Shown here: piece by piece, positions 24,640-36,100 of the stretch
Position numbering within the stretch: the first letter of the stretch is position 1
How the letters are laid out: each line of letters starts with the position of its first letter
Origin: Tenebrio molitor
Taxonomy: Eukaryota > Arthropoda > Insecta > Coleoptera > Tenebrionidae
Direction: 5' to 3'
Assembly: GCF_963966145.1 (NCBI RefSeq)
Contig: NC_091055.1
Span: 8,804,001-8,868,000 of the forward strand
DNA length: 64,000 nucleotides
Program-made: the position numbers and the translations under genes
The notes under the pieces: generated by a model
The model's input: the letters and a program-made list of their open reading frames with translations, nothing else
What the model was told of the DNA's origin: nothing
Database searches by the model: none

Positions 24640-26061
24640 ATGCACGAAACCGGCATTTATTATTAGTGCAACAAACACGTCAACCAACTGCACATGCAAC
24701 TCACACTGCAATCGATACCGACGACGGACTCTCACGCCAACAATTACCCTCAATTTACCGCTCACGGCCCAATTTACGACAATACTTCGATCCCATGAAA
24801 ATGATTTATTTAACAATCGTGTCAGTAGTTGCTCTAACTGGATAAGCGCTGAATGACATAACAAATAAAAATACGCACTGTCGCATCGCTCTTTTTTTCA
24901 ATCGCATCCAACATTTTTCGCTTGATTATAAAAATTCAAATTAGTTTTCGTTTTCTAACTTTCTGCTATTTATTTTAAAATGTGCAAAATTTGACGAACT
25001 TAACTCTTGCACACATGACTGACTTGTAATCTTTGATTTTAGAGCGTGTTACGAGTATTAAACTCTGATTGTTTTCACTTTTTTCTTTATTTTTAATTCA
25101 TTTTTAACTTTACATCAAATTAATAAAATATTAAATATTTTACCAGCGAGATAAAAAAAGAAACTATTAAAAATATTGTTTATTTACTTCGATAACACCT
25201 ATACTACTACATTTTTTAAAATTTATCCTGTCCTGTTGCTTTTACGAACTGCGCGGATAAATAAAAACACTACGTTATGTTACGTTTTTCTCACTTTACA
25301 CGTGTTTTATAAAACGACGTTTTATTTTTGGTCCTTTATACTGTATAATTTACCCATCTTTCCAACATCAAGTCCCAAAAATAATTTTAAAAATTCTTTA
25401 CGGAAATTGAGACATTTTTTAGTTGTGCTTTAGCTTGAAATCATTTAAAAGAAATACGCAATGTATTTTTTAACAAACAAACGTACAAAATTTTTTATTT
25501 TCTTGCTTCAATAAATACTAAATAATAACGATAAAATGAAAAAACTCATTCAACTTGTGTCTCCATTGTTTGTCTTCGTTGTTTGACCACGTCTCGGTCA
25601 GGTCAAATAGAGTTAAGTTACAATAATCACTGGGTAGATGAGTTCCAAGGTTACCAAATAAGTGTTTCTGTCATTCAGGATGAAATTTTTATTTGGCCTG
25701 TGATCAATATTACACTTTTCCACCTTCGAAAATAAACAAACGAAAACTTGTTGAACAATCTCCACTTTCTGTCTTCAATGAACGCACTATAGATATGTCT
25801 ACATTTTGTAAGTTACCTATGTAAAACAAAACTCAACATCTTAGCGTAATTCATGGAATTTTTGTGTAAGGATCTGTCATTAGAAAAGTGTCAGTTGCCC
25901 ATCACAAAGCAGGATTCAAGGATATTTTTTCATGGTGTAGGTGGTATGGTACAATATTACTGTTGTGCTTTATAAAATACCGAATAACAGTAGTGACATT
26001 TTAAATAAGAATTTAGCTGACATTGACTTGTTTTTCGTAGATAATTTTGATGGGTAGATAA
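24640..26061. other. Intergenic, nothing supportable
   Basis: AT-rich sequence with no gene, repeat pair or RNA gene that I can recognise. Confidence 0.5.
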
Positions 26062-26110
26062 TTAACCCTCCACCACCCGGCGGCACGGCAATTTTGCCGA
26101 AGTGCATACG
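26062..26110. repeat. Possible end of a piggyBac-like element
   Basis: TTAA (26062-26065) is followed directly by CCCTCCACCACCCGGCGG and a short internal palindrome (CGGCACGGCAATTTTGCCG). TTAA plus CCC is the signature of piggyBac-type ends. No matching right end was found, so this may be a lone end or chance. Confidence 0.3.
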
Positions 26111-26229
26111 CTATTACGGATAATACTATCAAGTAATAGTGCAGTGCTTATCAACATAATTACCGGCGTCTCGCCTCCACATTTTGACTTTTTTTTTTTT
26201 TAACTTGTTAAATTACTATTTATTAACAT

Positions 26230-26925
26230 GATTTGATTTTAATAAATATATACATACATAAATATAACTATAAAAAATAAATCTCTTCCAGTGGGGTAGT
26301 CTCCGGTAGGGCAATTTCCTCACGATATGACATGAGTATAATAATATACCTTTTTGAATTTCAACTACTAATGTGTTCCCTAAATCCAGAATTTTTAAAT
26401 TTTTAAAAAGAGATTGCGGTACTATTCCCGTTGCTGAAATTATAAGTAGTAAAATCGAAATTTTTTCTAAACACCAAAGATTTCTCATAGCAACGGAGAG
26501 TTCTAAATATTTATTAATTTGTGTTTGTGTTATATGTCTGTGTTATATTGTGTGAATTTGAAACAGCTATATCTAAAAGGTATGCTTGCTTTTGTTGTTT
26601 ATTTAAAGTAATAATGTCTGGTCTGTTACGCTGAATATGAATGTCAGTTAAAACTGTACGATCAAAATATAATTTGTAATTGTCATTTTCCAAACAACTT
26701 TCTGGTTTATAAATATAATGTGGTTGTGTATCCTTTAATAAGTTGAATTTAACTGTTCAATTCATGTGTATAATTTTAGCGAATACAGCATGACGTTTCT
26801 TATATTCGCTTTGAGCCAAAACGGTGCAAGAAGAAATGATGTGTTCAATAGTTAATAGTTTCCCCTTCAGTTTCGCAAATCCTACATTTATCATGATCGA
26901 TTGCAAACCGCATATGTGTTTTTTA
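26230..26925 (-). pseudogene. Decayed non-LTR retrotransposon (LINE) reverse-transcriptase C-terminal fragment
   Basis: Read on the minus strand in shifting frames, the segment gives DHDKCRICETEGETINY, then IEHIISSCTVLAQSEYKKRH, then LYFDRTVLTDIHIQRNRPDI and LLDIAVSNSHNI, and finally ISATGIVPQSLFKNLK near the end. This order (a CxxC knuckle, a histidine/cysteine pair, RPDI, then ISATG) is the C-terminal layout of a reverse-transcriptase family common in insect genomes. Several stops and frame changes show it is dead. The 5' part of the element is absent, as usual for truncated LINE insertions. Confidence 0.8.
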
Positions 26926-27063
26926 TAATTTCTTGTATTTATTATTTATTATTTATATCATTGTGTTTTCTATTGAAACAAATAATTTACTACAAAAACA
27001 AAAGATAATTACAGTTTATGTAAGGTTATAATACAACGAAACATTTCAGACAAGTGTTAGATA

Positions 27064-27539
27064 TACAGGGTGTTTCTGAAATAGGTGCATTAATATTAAC
27101 TGGTAACAGAACTCGTCAAAAGGAACAACTTTTCTATCTACCATTTTGCCGAAAAACGATGTTTAATTCCAAAAAAAAATTGGAGAGATTTTTCACTAAA
27201 ATAGCCCTACGCCACTAAATACTGCAATGGCTAATTGAGATCAGTGCTAATATGAAAAAAAACATCCATTTTCATCCAGAAAACGTGTTTTAACGCCGAA
27301 ATCGAAATTCCAATAAATCTACCCGTATAGCAAAAAATCCACTTCGTAAGAATCTGGTTGTTTCACGTTTTTAGGTAGCTTAGTTTTGGAGATATGAATG
27401 GTTTTAGGAAAATCTTTCCTAGTATTTTAAGCCATTACGCAACGTTTTTCGCCAAAATGGCAGAGAGAAAAGTTGTTCCTTTTGATGAGTTCTATTACCA
27501 GTTAAAATTAATGCACCTATTTCAGAAACACTCTGTATA
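27064..27539. repeat. MITE, about 475 bp, mariner-type
   Basis: The inverted ends are about 75 bp with few mismatches. The left one begins TACAGGGTGTTTCTGAAATA. The tips share CAGGGTGT with the element at 22.6 kb, but the rest differs, so it is another family. TA flanks both ends. No coding capacity. Confidence 0.88.
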
Positions 27540-27998
27540 TTATTGTTTAAACATTTTTTATGCACCGTGGCTACTTTAGATTCCCGTTGTTTGTTTTACA
27601 AATGATAATTATCATCTGTCGGTACACCTAAAAAGGGATTCAAAATGTACTACAGTTTTTAAGAACAGTCTCTCCACAAAAATATATTGCCATAAAACAG
27701 TTACGAAATGATAAAGGAAGTTATAAAAGTTAATTTCAGCATTGTCAGTGGATTTATATGAATTAATTTTAAAAAACGTGGACTACCGCTAGTTAATTAA
27801 GTTAATTTTGTGTCTCGAATTTCCGGTGAATTTAATTGAAGTCGTGTTTTATCGTGTAAAGGTGAAAAATATAGCATCACGTACGATGGTTTGTAAAGTT
27901 TTTTTTTGACTGAATGTACAATCGATTAATTTTACGATTCGACATTAATTACCTTCCGAAACTAGAATAAATTAAACAAATTGTAAAAAAAATCTCGT

Positions 27999-28004
27999 TT
28001 TTAT
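27999..28004 (-). terminator. Polyadenylation signal AATAAA (small secreted-protein gene)
   Basis: On the minus strand the sequence TTCAATAAAAACG lies 85 bases downstream of the stop codon of the 106-residue open frame at 28089-28409, where a polyadenylation signal would be expected. Confidence 0.5.
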
Positions 28005-28088
28005 TGAAATTTCGATTTAGTAAATCACTCTGCATAATTTTGAATCGTTCTCATAGGATGGTTGAATAACTTAGATAATAAGTTTCGT

Positions 28089-28409
28089 TTACTCAGGTTT
28101 TATGGCTTCTAAGTTCCAAGGAAGCAAATAATCATTCTTTGTTCGTTTGTTTAATAATTTTACGACGATTGTTCCGTCAGGTCTAAAAATCGTCCGGAAA
28201 TTCCTTTGGGCTGTCATTGCGTCAGGTTCCTCAGACCACAGAGTGACGAACTTTCGATAACGTCGATCGGAAACTCTGCTCGTATATTTACCTACTCCTT
28301 GCGTCAATTCCTGTTCAGGTATATTGCATAATTGCATGATAATAAAAAGTGAAATAGTAATTATGTAGTAGCGTTGCAAACTCGTAACATGTCGGTCGTG
28401 CTGACACAT
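28089..28409 (-). CDS. Small putative secreted protein, not recognised
   Basis: I do not recognise this protein. From the ATG at 28409 it is 106 residues. It starts with a basic stretch and a hydrophobic core (YYIITISLFIIMQLCN) that fits a signal peptide, then a mature part of about 75 residues without cysteine. The mature part contains basic pairs (DRRYRK, NKR), FRTIFRPDGTIVVKL and the end LLPWNLEAIKPE. The open frame extends upstream to 28550, but those residues overlap rolling stone exon 1 on the other strand and are probably not used. A polyadenylation signal lies 85 bases after the stop. The start lies 82 bases from the rolling stone ATG, head to head, suggesting a shared promoter. A small secreted or peptide precursor is the best guess. 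A chance open frame remains possible. Confidence 0.5.
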   Translation of the reverse strand: MCQHDRHVTSLQRYYIITISLFIIMQLCNIPEQELTQGVGKYTSRVSDRRYRKFVTLWSEEPDAMTAQRNFRTIFRPDGTIVVKLLNKRTKNDYLLPWNLEAIKPE

Positions 28410-28491
28410 ATTTTTTAATATGAATTGAACGATCGTTTTCAGTTGCAGAGTACTAGTGATCCAGCGCCACTTCAATCGTCCCGATAGTGAA

Positions 28492-29516
28492 ATGATAGAG
28501 ACGTGGAAGAAACAGTTTTCCTTGCAACAGTTATCTTTACAGCACGACACACCAATCGTCTTTGTAATTTCACAAGTAAGTAGTTCACCAATTCTGGGGC
28601 GAAATTAAAGGATAATGGAATTTCAGTGGCAGAAGGAGAAGAAACCTAGCATTTTTTATCTCGTCTACAGATGGGCAGTAGCTATACTGTTCTTCGTAAC
28701 TCTTGTCATTTCGATTATTGATTTGAAACATCCGAACTCTTCCGACAAAGCAAAATGGCTAATCTACCTCACCAACTGGGGTTACACCATTTGCACCCTG
28801 CAAGCTTTACTTGGAGCGCTTATCTTGTCGGTGTGTGTTTTAGCACCACGTTTGCGGAGCAAACCGAACCTGGAAGCTTCAACTCTGAAAGCTTACAAAT
28901 TATACTGGGTGACCTACGTAGTAGCGACCGACATAGCTTTTGGTATTACCGCTCTCTACTGGTCCCTTATCTACGACGGTTGGTAAACACAACTGTAACT
29001 CAATTCGTAACTCAATCTGTTATTGTGACAGGAAGTTCCATGGGTTTCGACGCAATGAATTTTTTCGTGCACGCGAATAATTCCGTGTTGATGATGATAG
29101 ATCTTTTCGTTGTAGCGCATCCGATTCGGCTGCTGCACTGCTGCTACCCCATTGTGTTCGGAATATGTTACGCAGTATTTAGTGTCATTTATTACGCAGC
29201 GGGTGGCATCAGCAAGTGAGTTAGAATGATGATCGAATTTACGTCTTGGTTGATTCGTCGTTTCAGAGAGAATAAAGTCTACATCTACAATATCTTGGAT
29301 TGGAGAAAACCAGGGAGAACAACTCTCGTTTGCTTCGGCGTACTTGGTTTTATAGTGGTCTTGCATGTGGTCGTTTGGGGATTGCACAAGTTTAGAATGT
29401 GGATACATTCCAGACGTGCTACAGAAGAGAGGGATGGAATGGGTGGTAAGTCGAATGTGGAGCCGTCTGTTAATTTGGGTTACGTAAACGAAGGTTTGGC
29501 GACTGATAAGGTGTGA
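28492..29516 (+). CDS. rost: Rolling stone-type membrane protein
   Basis: Multi-pass plasma-membrane protein; the Drosophila member is needed for myoblast fusion. Four exons (28492-28575, 28627-28978, 29032-29215, 29267-29516) join in phase to 289 residues, close to the fly protein. The N-terminus has the family feature LQHDTPIVFVISQWQ, followed by FYLVYRWAVAILFFVTLVIS, a strongly hydrophobic span, and conserved YLTNWGYT. Later spans include DLFVVAHPIRLLHCCYPIVF and LVCFGVLGFIVVLHVVVWGL. Exon 2 uses a weak donor (GTTGGT at 28979); the obvious GGTAAAC four bases later would shift the frame. Polyadenylation signal at 29699-29704. The gene is divergent from the small gene at 28089-28409. Confidence 0.9.
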
Positions 29517-29698
29517 TGAACATTAAATGGGTAGAATAAGACTAAGAAGAGCAAGAAGATGAAGAAGTCAAAATAGAAGATAGAGTCGAGTGTTCTAGTT
29601 CCTCACGTAGGTATTGTTAACGTTATTGAAAAACAATGTAGTGTTAAGTATCTACCTACGTAAAAATTGTATATTTTTTACTGTAATTGTTAGTTAAA

Positions 29699-29704
29699 AA
29701 TAAA
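29699..29704 (+). terminator. Polyadenylation signal AATAAA (rolling stone)
   Basis: Canonical AATAAA 183 bases after the rolling stone stop codon, followed by a T/G-rich stretch. Confidence 0.6.
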
Positions 29705-29879
29705 AGAGATTTACGTGAATCGGTGTATTTTGTTGGGGATTGCGTTGAAGGTTTATCTGTGAACGTGGGTGAACCAGATTGGTTAATTATACTGTCGTTT
29801 TTCTAAGTTAACGGTAGATTAAGAAGGAATACCTGTTTTAATTAAAAAAGGTAAATGGTTAGAATGCAAAAATCATGTG

Positions 29880-30385
29880 ACCGTAGACCGTAGTGTTGGT
29901 GGCAGAGACAGCGAGTGCGGTTGGAGGGCGAGAAGCTGGTTGGCAGTTGAACAATCAGACAAGCAAGCAAGAGTCAACACGGGCCAACTCGGTCAACATC
30001 AACAGTCGAGAGCAGGCGTCGCCTATCCGCCCATTGCTGTATCTGTTGTCGGCCTCGAGGTTTCGAATTTGCAGTGTGTTCTTGGAGTGACAAAGAAGCG
30101 CCGGTCGTGTAGCGTTTATGTGAGAACCGCGACGGAGGTGCAATCTGCGAGTTGACCTCTGTCCGGAGTGGCGATTGGAAGCGTTTTGGTGCGACCACTG
30201 CGGCTGCGGAGGTGATATCGCGAATCCGCGAGGAGGAAGAGGAGGAACCGGAGCAAGGGCAACGGCAGTCAGTCGGGGAGCGGTAGGCGGTTGGCTGTTG
30301 TCGGCTGTAGAGGCGCTGCAACTGCCGATGGCTTAGCAACAGTCGAGATGCAGCGGCCAGAACCAGAAGTGCACAGTGACCATTG
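29880..30385 (+). promoter_or_regulatory. CpG-rich promoter and 5' leader of lowfat
   Basis: The sequence becomes abruptly rich in G+C and CpG from about 29880 and stays so into the lowfat first exon. No TATA box is visible. Open frames on both strands in this block look like products of composition rather than genes. Confidence 0.5.
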
Positions 30386-31630
30386 ATGCGGAGTGCATGT
30401 GCGGGCCGCGATCTCGTCTCGCGGCGTATCCTTGAGCCGTCCGGAGCCGACGCCGCCGCCGCCGCCGCCCGGACGGATATGATGGTCTACCCGGACCCGC
30501 AGTGGAGCTGCTCGGCGACGGCGCCCATGCTCCAGCTCTACGACGACGTCGGCTACCGCGGTGAGTATCTCGGAGACTTCGACGCTCGGTCCCGCGACGA
30601 GCCGGCATCATTCATGGAAAAAAAGCCTGAATGCGGCATAAATTTCGTTTGAACCGTAACTCGTACCATTTAACGTTTAAAAACTGGCTCCGGAGAGGCA
30701 CGCTCATGCCTCATGCCTCAGATGGCCCCCTCGACCGCTCATGCCTCTACAAATATGTCAACGACATTCGCGATCACAACTCACCGATCTCGAGAACCAG
30801 ATCGTTATCTTGTGGCATACGACATCCCGTTACGCACAACTCACTATTAATTTTGCCGTTTTCTAGTAAACGTCGTCGAGGCTTTGCAAGAATTTTGGCA
30901 GATGAAACACGCTCGAGGCGCCGACCTTCGCAATGGGGCCCTCGTCATTTACGAATCTGTACCCTCCAACGCGCAACCCTACGTCTGTTACGTCACACTA
31001 CCCGGGGGTTCGTGCTTTGGGAGTTTCCAGGTTAGTCCCGACCTTTTCCTCCCCTTCCGACAACCTCGCCGTTTTCCTTATTTGCAGAATTGCCCCACAA
31101 AGGCGGAGGCTCGACGTAGCGCGGCCAAGATCGCCTTGATGAACTCCGTCTTCAACGAACATCCCTCGCGTCGCATTTCCGACGACTTCATCGAAAAAGC
31201 TGTCTCCGAAGCGCGCAACTCTTTCAAAGGCGACCCCGAGGAGGCGGACAACCCCAACACCGGTATCGGAGCTTTCCGTTTCATGCTGGAATCGAACAAG
31301 GGGCGCACCATGCTCGAATTTCAAGAGTTAATGACTGTGTTTCAGCTGTTGCACTGGAACGGTAGCTTGAAAGCTATGAGGGAACGGCAGTGCAGCAGAC
31401 AGGAGGTGGTGGCGCACTACTCGAATAGGGCTTTAGACGACGACATGCGTTCCCAAATGGCTCTAGACTGGATAGCACGGGAGCAGGAATGTGCCGGGTC
31501 TCTTCGTCGCGAACTGAATCAAGCCGAACGGGAATTAGAGTCGGCGAGACTTGCAGGACGCGAGTTACGTTTCCCCAAAGAAAAAAAGGACATCCTCATT
31601 CTTGCTCACACCCAAGTCAACGTCAGTTAA
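30386..31630 (+). CDS. lft: Lowfat / LIX1 (limb expression 1) family protein
   Basis: Cytoplasmic protein; the Drosophila member binds the intracellular domains of the cadherins Fat and Dachsous and stabilises them in planar-polarity/growth signalling. Exons 30386-30560, 30867-31030 and 31088-31630 join in phase to 293 residues. Conserved blocks are LQEFWQMK, VTLPGGSCFGSFQ, KAEARRSAAKIALMNSVFNE, PSRRISDDFIEKAV, the long GRTMLEFQELMTVFQLLHWN, then CSRQEV, ALDWI and ELRFPKEKKDILILAHTQ. The central part has a double-stranded-RNA-binding-like fold in this family. There are two possible starts: the ATG at 30386 adds an alanine-rich leader encoded by a GCC repeat, while the ATGs at 30479/30482 (MMVYPDPQW) give about 262 residues and look closer to the family. 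Confidence 0.93.
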
Positions 31631-33110
31631 TATCGCTTTGCTTGCGTTTTGTACGTTATATGTTAAGTTTTTTGTGAGACTGTTTTTGTTATGATAAGTA
31701 AATTATTGAATGTTTCGTGTTGATATTGTAAAATAGGACTCCTCAATTTATCAAATATCCTTTTAAAGATCTCTTGCTTTATTGATACGATTAGACCGGT
31801 TTTTAGATTTATCCAGCGGGAGACCGACTGACCATGATTTTTAAGTGAGTCTCCGGCATTTTAAATTTAGCGCTACCACACAAAAACCTGATTCCATTTT
31901 GGGGATTCCGTATCAGCTCACGTCGCTTCGGTCTTATCTGTTTCATTTATAACAAACCATAATTATACGAGAACTACTTAATTTTGTCAATAATTCACTT
32001 AATGGGAACTGGTTTTTGACTTTTTTTTTATTATATTTAGCTATTGCTGAATTCACAAGCTATCATTTTGACTGATTATTGCTGTTGCCTCTATATAGTG
32101 CTAACTATTTTATTATTTTAATTATTCAAATAAACTTTTTAATCATACCAGATGTTTTACTTATAACGTGCTATTCCTGTTTCACTGTTGAAACCATTTT
32201 CCCAAACGGGTCAACGACCATTTAAAAACTAGTAGTAATCTATGGATAATAATCAATTCAACTGAACACTCACTTTTCGGTTTAAGGTCTAAAATTTAAT
32301 AACAACGAAAACTTTTCATCCCCCAAATCGAAATTTTAGGTAGGTATATGTTCCTACCTAATTGTTAGGAATCTGCAAAATTTGAATTCTTCTTTTTTGG
32401 ATAATTCTTTTTAATAGGGGTTATTGCTCTTTCATTAAATAAAATTTCACACGTTATTTCGTTAGTTGTACATGAAAATAGCCAATTACAAATAATTGCA
32501 ATCTCAACGACATCCCTCATCCTACTCGTCACTCTCCGCCCAAGTACTCAATTGATAATTAATTAGTTATCGATTGAGACCGCTCTTGAAGTGTTTCATT
32601 TTATATAACGTATGGCCGTCTCTTTGTGACGATACTATTGCTGTCTTTGTAAGTTTGGGGATGGTCCCCTTCTGAATACTGAAACGAATATTATGGATAT
32701 TTTTGCTTATGTAAGTTTAACACTCATATGCATGGTTGGTTGCATAGATAGCACGGTGACGCCCTCATACGTCATTTGACTTGTAACAATTTCGAGATGA
32801 TCCGCCCCCTACGATCTCGTTATTACAATTAAATACCGTCAAACGCCTGAATGTTGTTAAATGTTAAATGGCAAATTAAATCGAAGGGTTGATGTTAGTT
32901 AATTTTACAACGAGAAATTCTTTTTATTATGTTATATGTCGACTGATATGTAATTAGTGGTGTGTGTGATTTAATCGAGAAGTAGTAAACGGATGACGGT
33001 TGCGATTGTTTATATTCGTTAAATAATCAATCAATTAAGAGTAATGTGCCCTTACTTTTTTGGCTAGTGATAAAGTATCTTTGCTTATTTGGTATGGTTA
33101 TTGTGTAACG
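31631..33110. other. Lowfat 3' UTR and Fcho upstream region
   Basis: AT-rich, no gene seen. A canonical AATAAA at 32129-32134 is a possible lowfat polyadenylation site, 500 bases after its stop. The 3' part must contain the Fcho promoter; a CRE-like TACGTCAT occurs near 32768. Confidence 0.5.
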
Positions 33111-36100
33111 ATGACCGTCGATTTTAACGATTACTTTTGGGTGAGTATTATATATGTTATAACCTATCAGAAAGTTCCATTGACGTTTCAACTTCTAATC
33201 CAATTAAGATCATTAAGACAAAACTTTTATTACTCAGGGTGAAAAAAATAATGGCTTCGACGTTTTATATCATAATATGAAATATGGCCTAGTTGCAAGT
33301 AAAGATTTTGCCGATCTACTCAGAGAACGGTAAGGGGCACTTCAACCATTTTATTGACCAATTTAACAATTCTCTTGGCACCAGATCAAACATAGAAGAA
33401 AACAACTCTAAACTACTTAGCAAATTTGCAAAGCAAGCAGGAAGTTGTTGTAATCAAGGCACTTTTGCTCCATTATGGCAGGTCTTAAAAACATCTGCCG
33501 AACGTCTTTCAGCGTTGCACATGCAGGTGGTGCAGAAAGTTTCAGATTTGGTGAAAGAAGTAAATAAATATTCAGAGGAACTCCACAAAAAACACAAAAC
33601 TGTATGTGAGAGCCAAAAAAGCTTATGTTTTGTGCCTCACTCTTATTATTGCAGGTTAAAGAGGATGAATCTGGCACACTTGAATCAGTACAGTCAATGC
33701 AAAATGTGACATTAATGGTACAAAAATGTAAAGACACATATACACAGAGAGGGTTGGAACTGGAGAAGTTGCGCAAAGACAATGCCAGCCTTAAAGAAAT
33801 TGAAAAAGCTGAGTTGAAATTAAAGAAGGCTCAGGAAGAATACAAACTATATGTTGAAAAGTACACTACAATTAAGGAGGAGTTTGAGAGGAAAATGTCT
33901 GTCACTTGTAAAAATTTTCAAGAATTGGAAGTCACCCATTTGGTGCACATGAAAGAATTTCTCAATTCATATGCTGATGTTGTTGAATGGACACATGAAC
34001 AGATGGGTAAAGTTCACAAGGATTTCAAACAGCAATGTATTGAATTAACTGTGGATCAATTGCTGGAGCAATTTGTTCGCAACAAATCAACAGGACCTGA
34101 AAGGCCAGGTAAAAATTTCAATTTTCATTATTGCAAGTTCATTCAGTTTAAAGAATGATTTTATATGTTTTTTAGGTTTGTCTGTAGTCAAATTAATTGT
34201 TTTGTTTAGGGAAAAGTACAACCATTACTAAATATTTCATGATTTTTACAAGTATGTAGTTTCTTTAGTCACCTTGGTATTTTCATCTACTGTTAAATCA
34301 CATATATAGAAACCATGATTTTAATCAATTTACTTCACTAATTGTAGAAATTTTCGTGAATAAATCAGTTTGAAATTCGTTATTCTAATGACAAAATTAT
34401 CAGCATAATAAATTACTGCGAGATTAGATTATTATTTGACACGCGTTCAGCTAAATGCGTTTTAAATAACTGGGCTGAGCAGTTATAGTATTAAGTTTTT
34501 AAAACATAATTGCACAGCAAACGCTGTATAATATTTTTCAACGTATTGCCAGAGAATGGCAGTCTAATGAAATATGTCCATACCTTTCTGACAAGATATT
34601 GAACACAGAGCATTATAATATAATACGATCTCATGCAACAAGATTAGTAAATCTAGTATTACACTTATAAAAGTCTTTATTACTCACGTAGAGTCAGTAT
34701 TTGTTTAAATGAGTTGTTTGATTTGATCTTTATCGCAAAATCAACTTGTAAATATGCATGGCTGGCTTTATTACATTAATTTGATGGGATTTTATCTGAT
34801 ATTGTATTAGACTTTAGCAGTTTAATTTAATAGTGTTTGTTGTTGGGATTATATTTATTTATCCGTATATGTGTATATTTGGTGGTAATTTCCAAAATAA
34901 TCAGTCATCTCTTTCAAATGCTGTGGGAGATATGTGGAGAGTAAAGGTATGATAAAAACATTTGACATTTAAGTTCAAGATAACAGTGTAATTAGAGTAA
35001 TTTTTAATTAATATCTGTCCATGAAGATAAAACGTGAAGAGACGTATTAGAAGTTTTATTTTGATTACATAAAGTGAATTATTTTTGAAGGTAATAATCC
35101 GAGTTGTTTTATACCCAGGATTTTGGGTAGTTTAGGTTATGTCTCGTTTGTTACTAAATTCGGATGTGCATCTAGTAAATGGCATCGAGTTTGACCGATG
35201 ACGTGTCCCTCATCTAATATCTGGTTTTCTTGAAGGTATAGTTGATATAGAGGAGGCACTATTGTCACCGACGCAAGACTCGGAGAGTTCGAAACCACCA
35301 AAGCGCGAAGGTAATGGCAATAGCGACCAGACCGTGCCAACACATGCCAAAACATCCCGCCGTACAACTTCCCTCCTCAATCTCTTCATGTCTAACTCCC
35401 AGGGTACGTGTCAGTTTCCTGGTCGCTGTAGCACTGTTAACCCGGGCAAGGGCTATGTTTTCAGGATCACGCGAGAGCCGAGCCGGCCCATGCAGCGCAC
35501 CTTCGAGCCCAACGAGTCCAGAAGGGGACCAACAGCTGACTCGACACTCGCACCGTGGATCTAAGTGTAACTCAACTTCTCTTTACTAGATGTCCTGCAT
35601 GTCTGGCGTCGGCTCGAGCTGTTATATGAGATGGTGGCGGTTATTTTCGTCATCCTTCACAGAATCTATGCTTGCTGCCACTATCACTGTGCTGTAGGGC
35701 TTGTTAGCAGGTAGCAGACCTGGATTTTCTTACGTACCCTGAGTTACCTGCACGTTACTGTTTAAATCGGGCTGTGTTGGCAGGGCATAGCACGCTGAAT
35801 CTCCCCCTCCCCTATCACGCTTACACAACTCCTTTTACATCTCATCATTCATACTATCGACGTGTCAGAATATCTGTGGTCGTCTTATGGTCGAATGTTG
35901 TAGGGTTTTTACGTAGTAGGCGCGAAAAAGCTAAACAAAAAAAGTCCAAAAAGAAAGTCAAAGATAATGTCGATACTCAAAGCAATAAGGAAGAAAAGTC
36001 AGATATGTAAGTTGTTGGTACATTTATATTTTCGTTATCATTTTTTACTGCGTTAACATTCAGGGAAGAGAAAGACGAATCTCAAAGAACTGCCGCGACC

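Noticed and set aside
28410..28550. N-terminal extension of the small secreted protein (MSCCKDN start)
   Set aside because: It overlaps rolling stone exon 1 on the other strand and would bury the signal peptide.
29877..30611. Arginine/serine-rich frames on both strands upstream of lowfat
   Set aside because: Compositional by-products of the CpG island; none is conserved-looking.
35416..35564. Direct read-through of Fcho exon 5 into FPGRCSTV... with stop
   Set aside because: Splicing at 35403 to 35465 keeps the frame and gives family-like serine/proline linker; read-through truncates the protein before the mu-homology domain.
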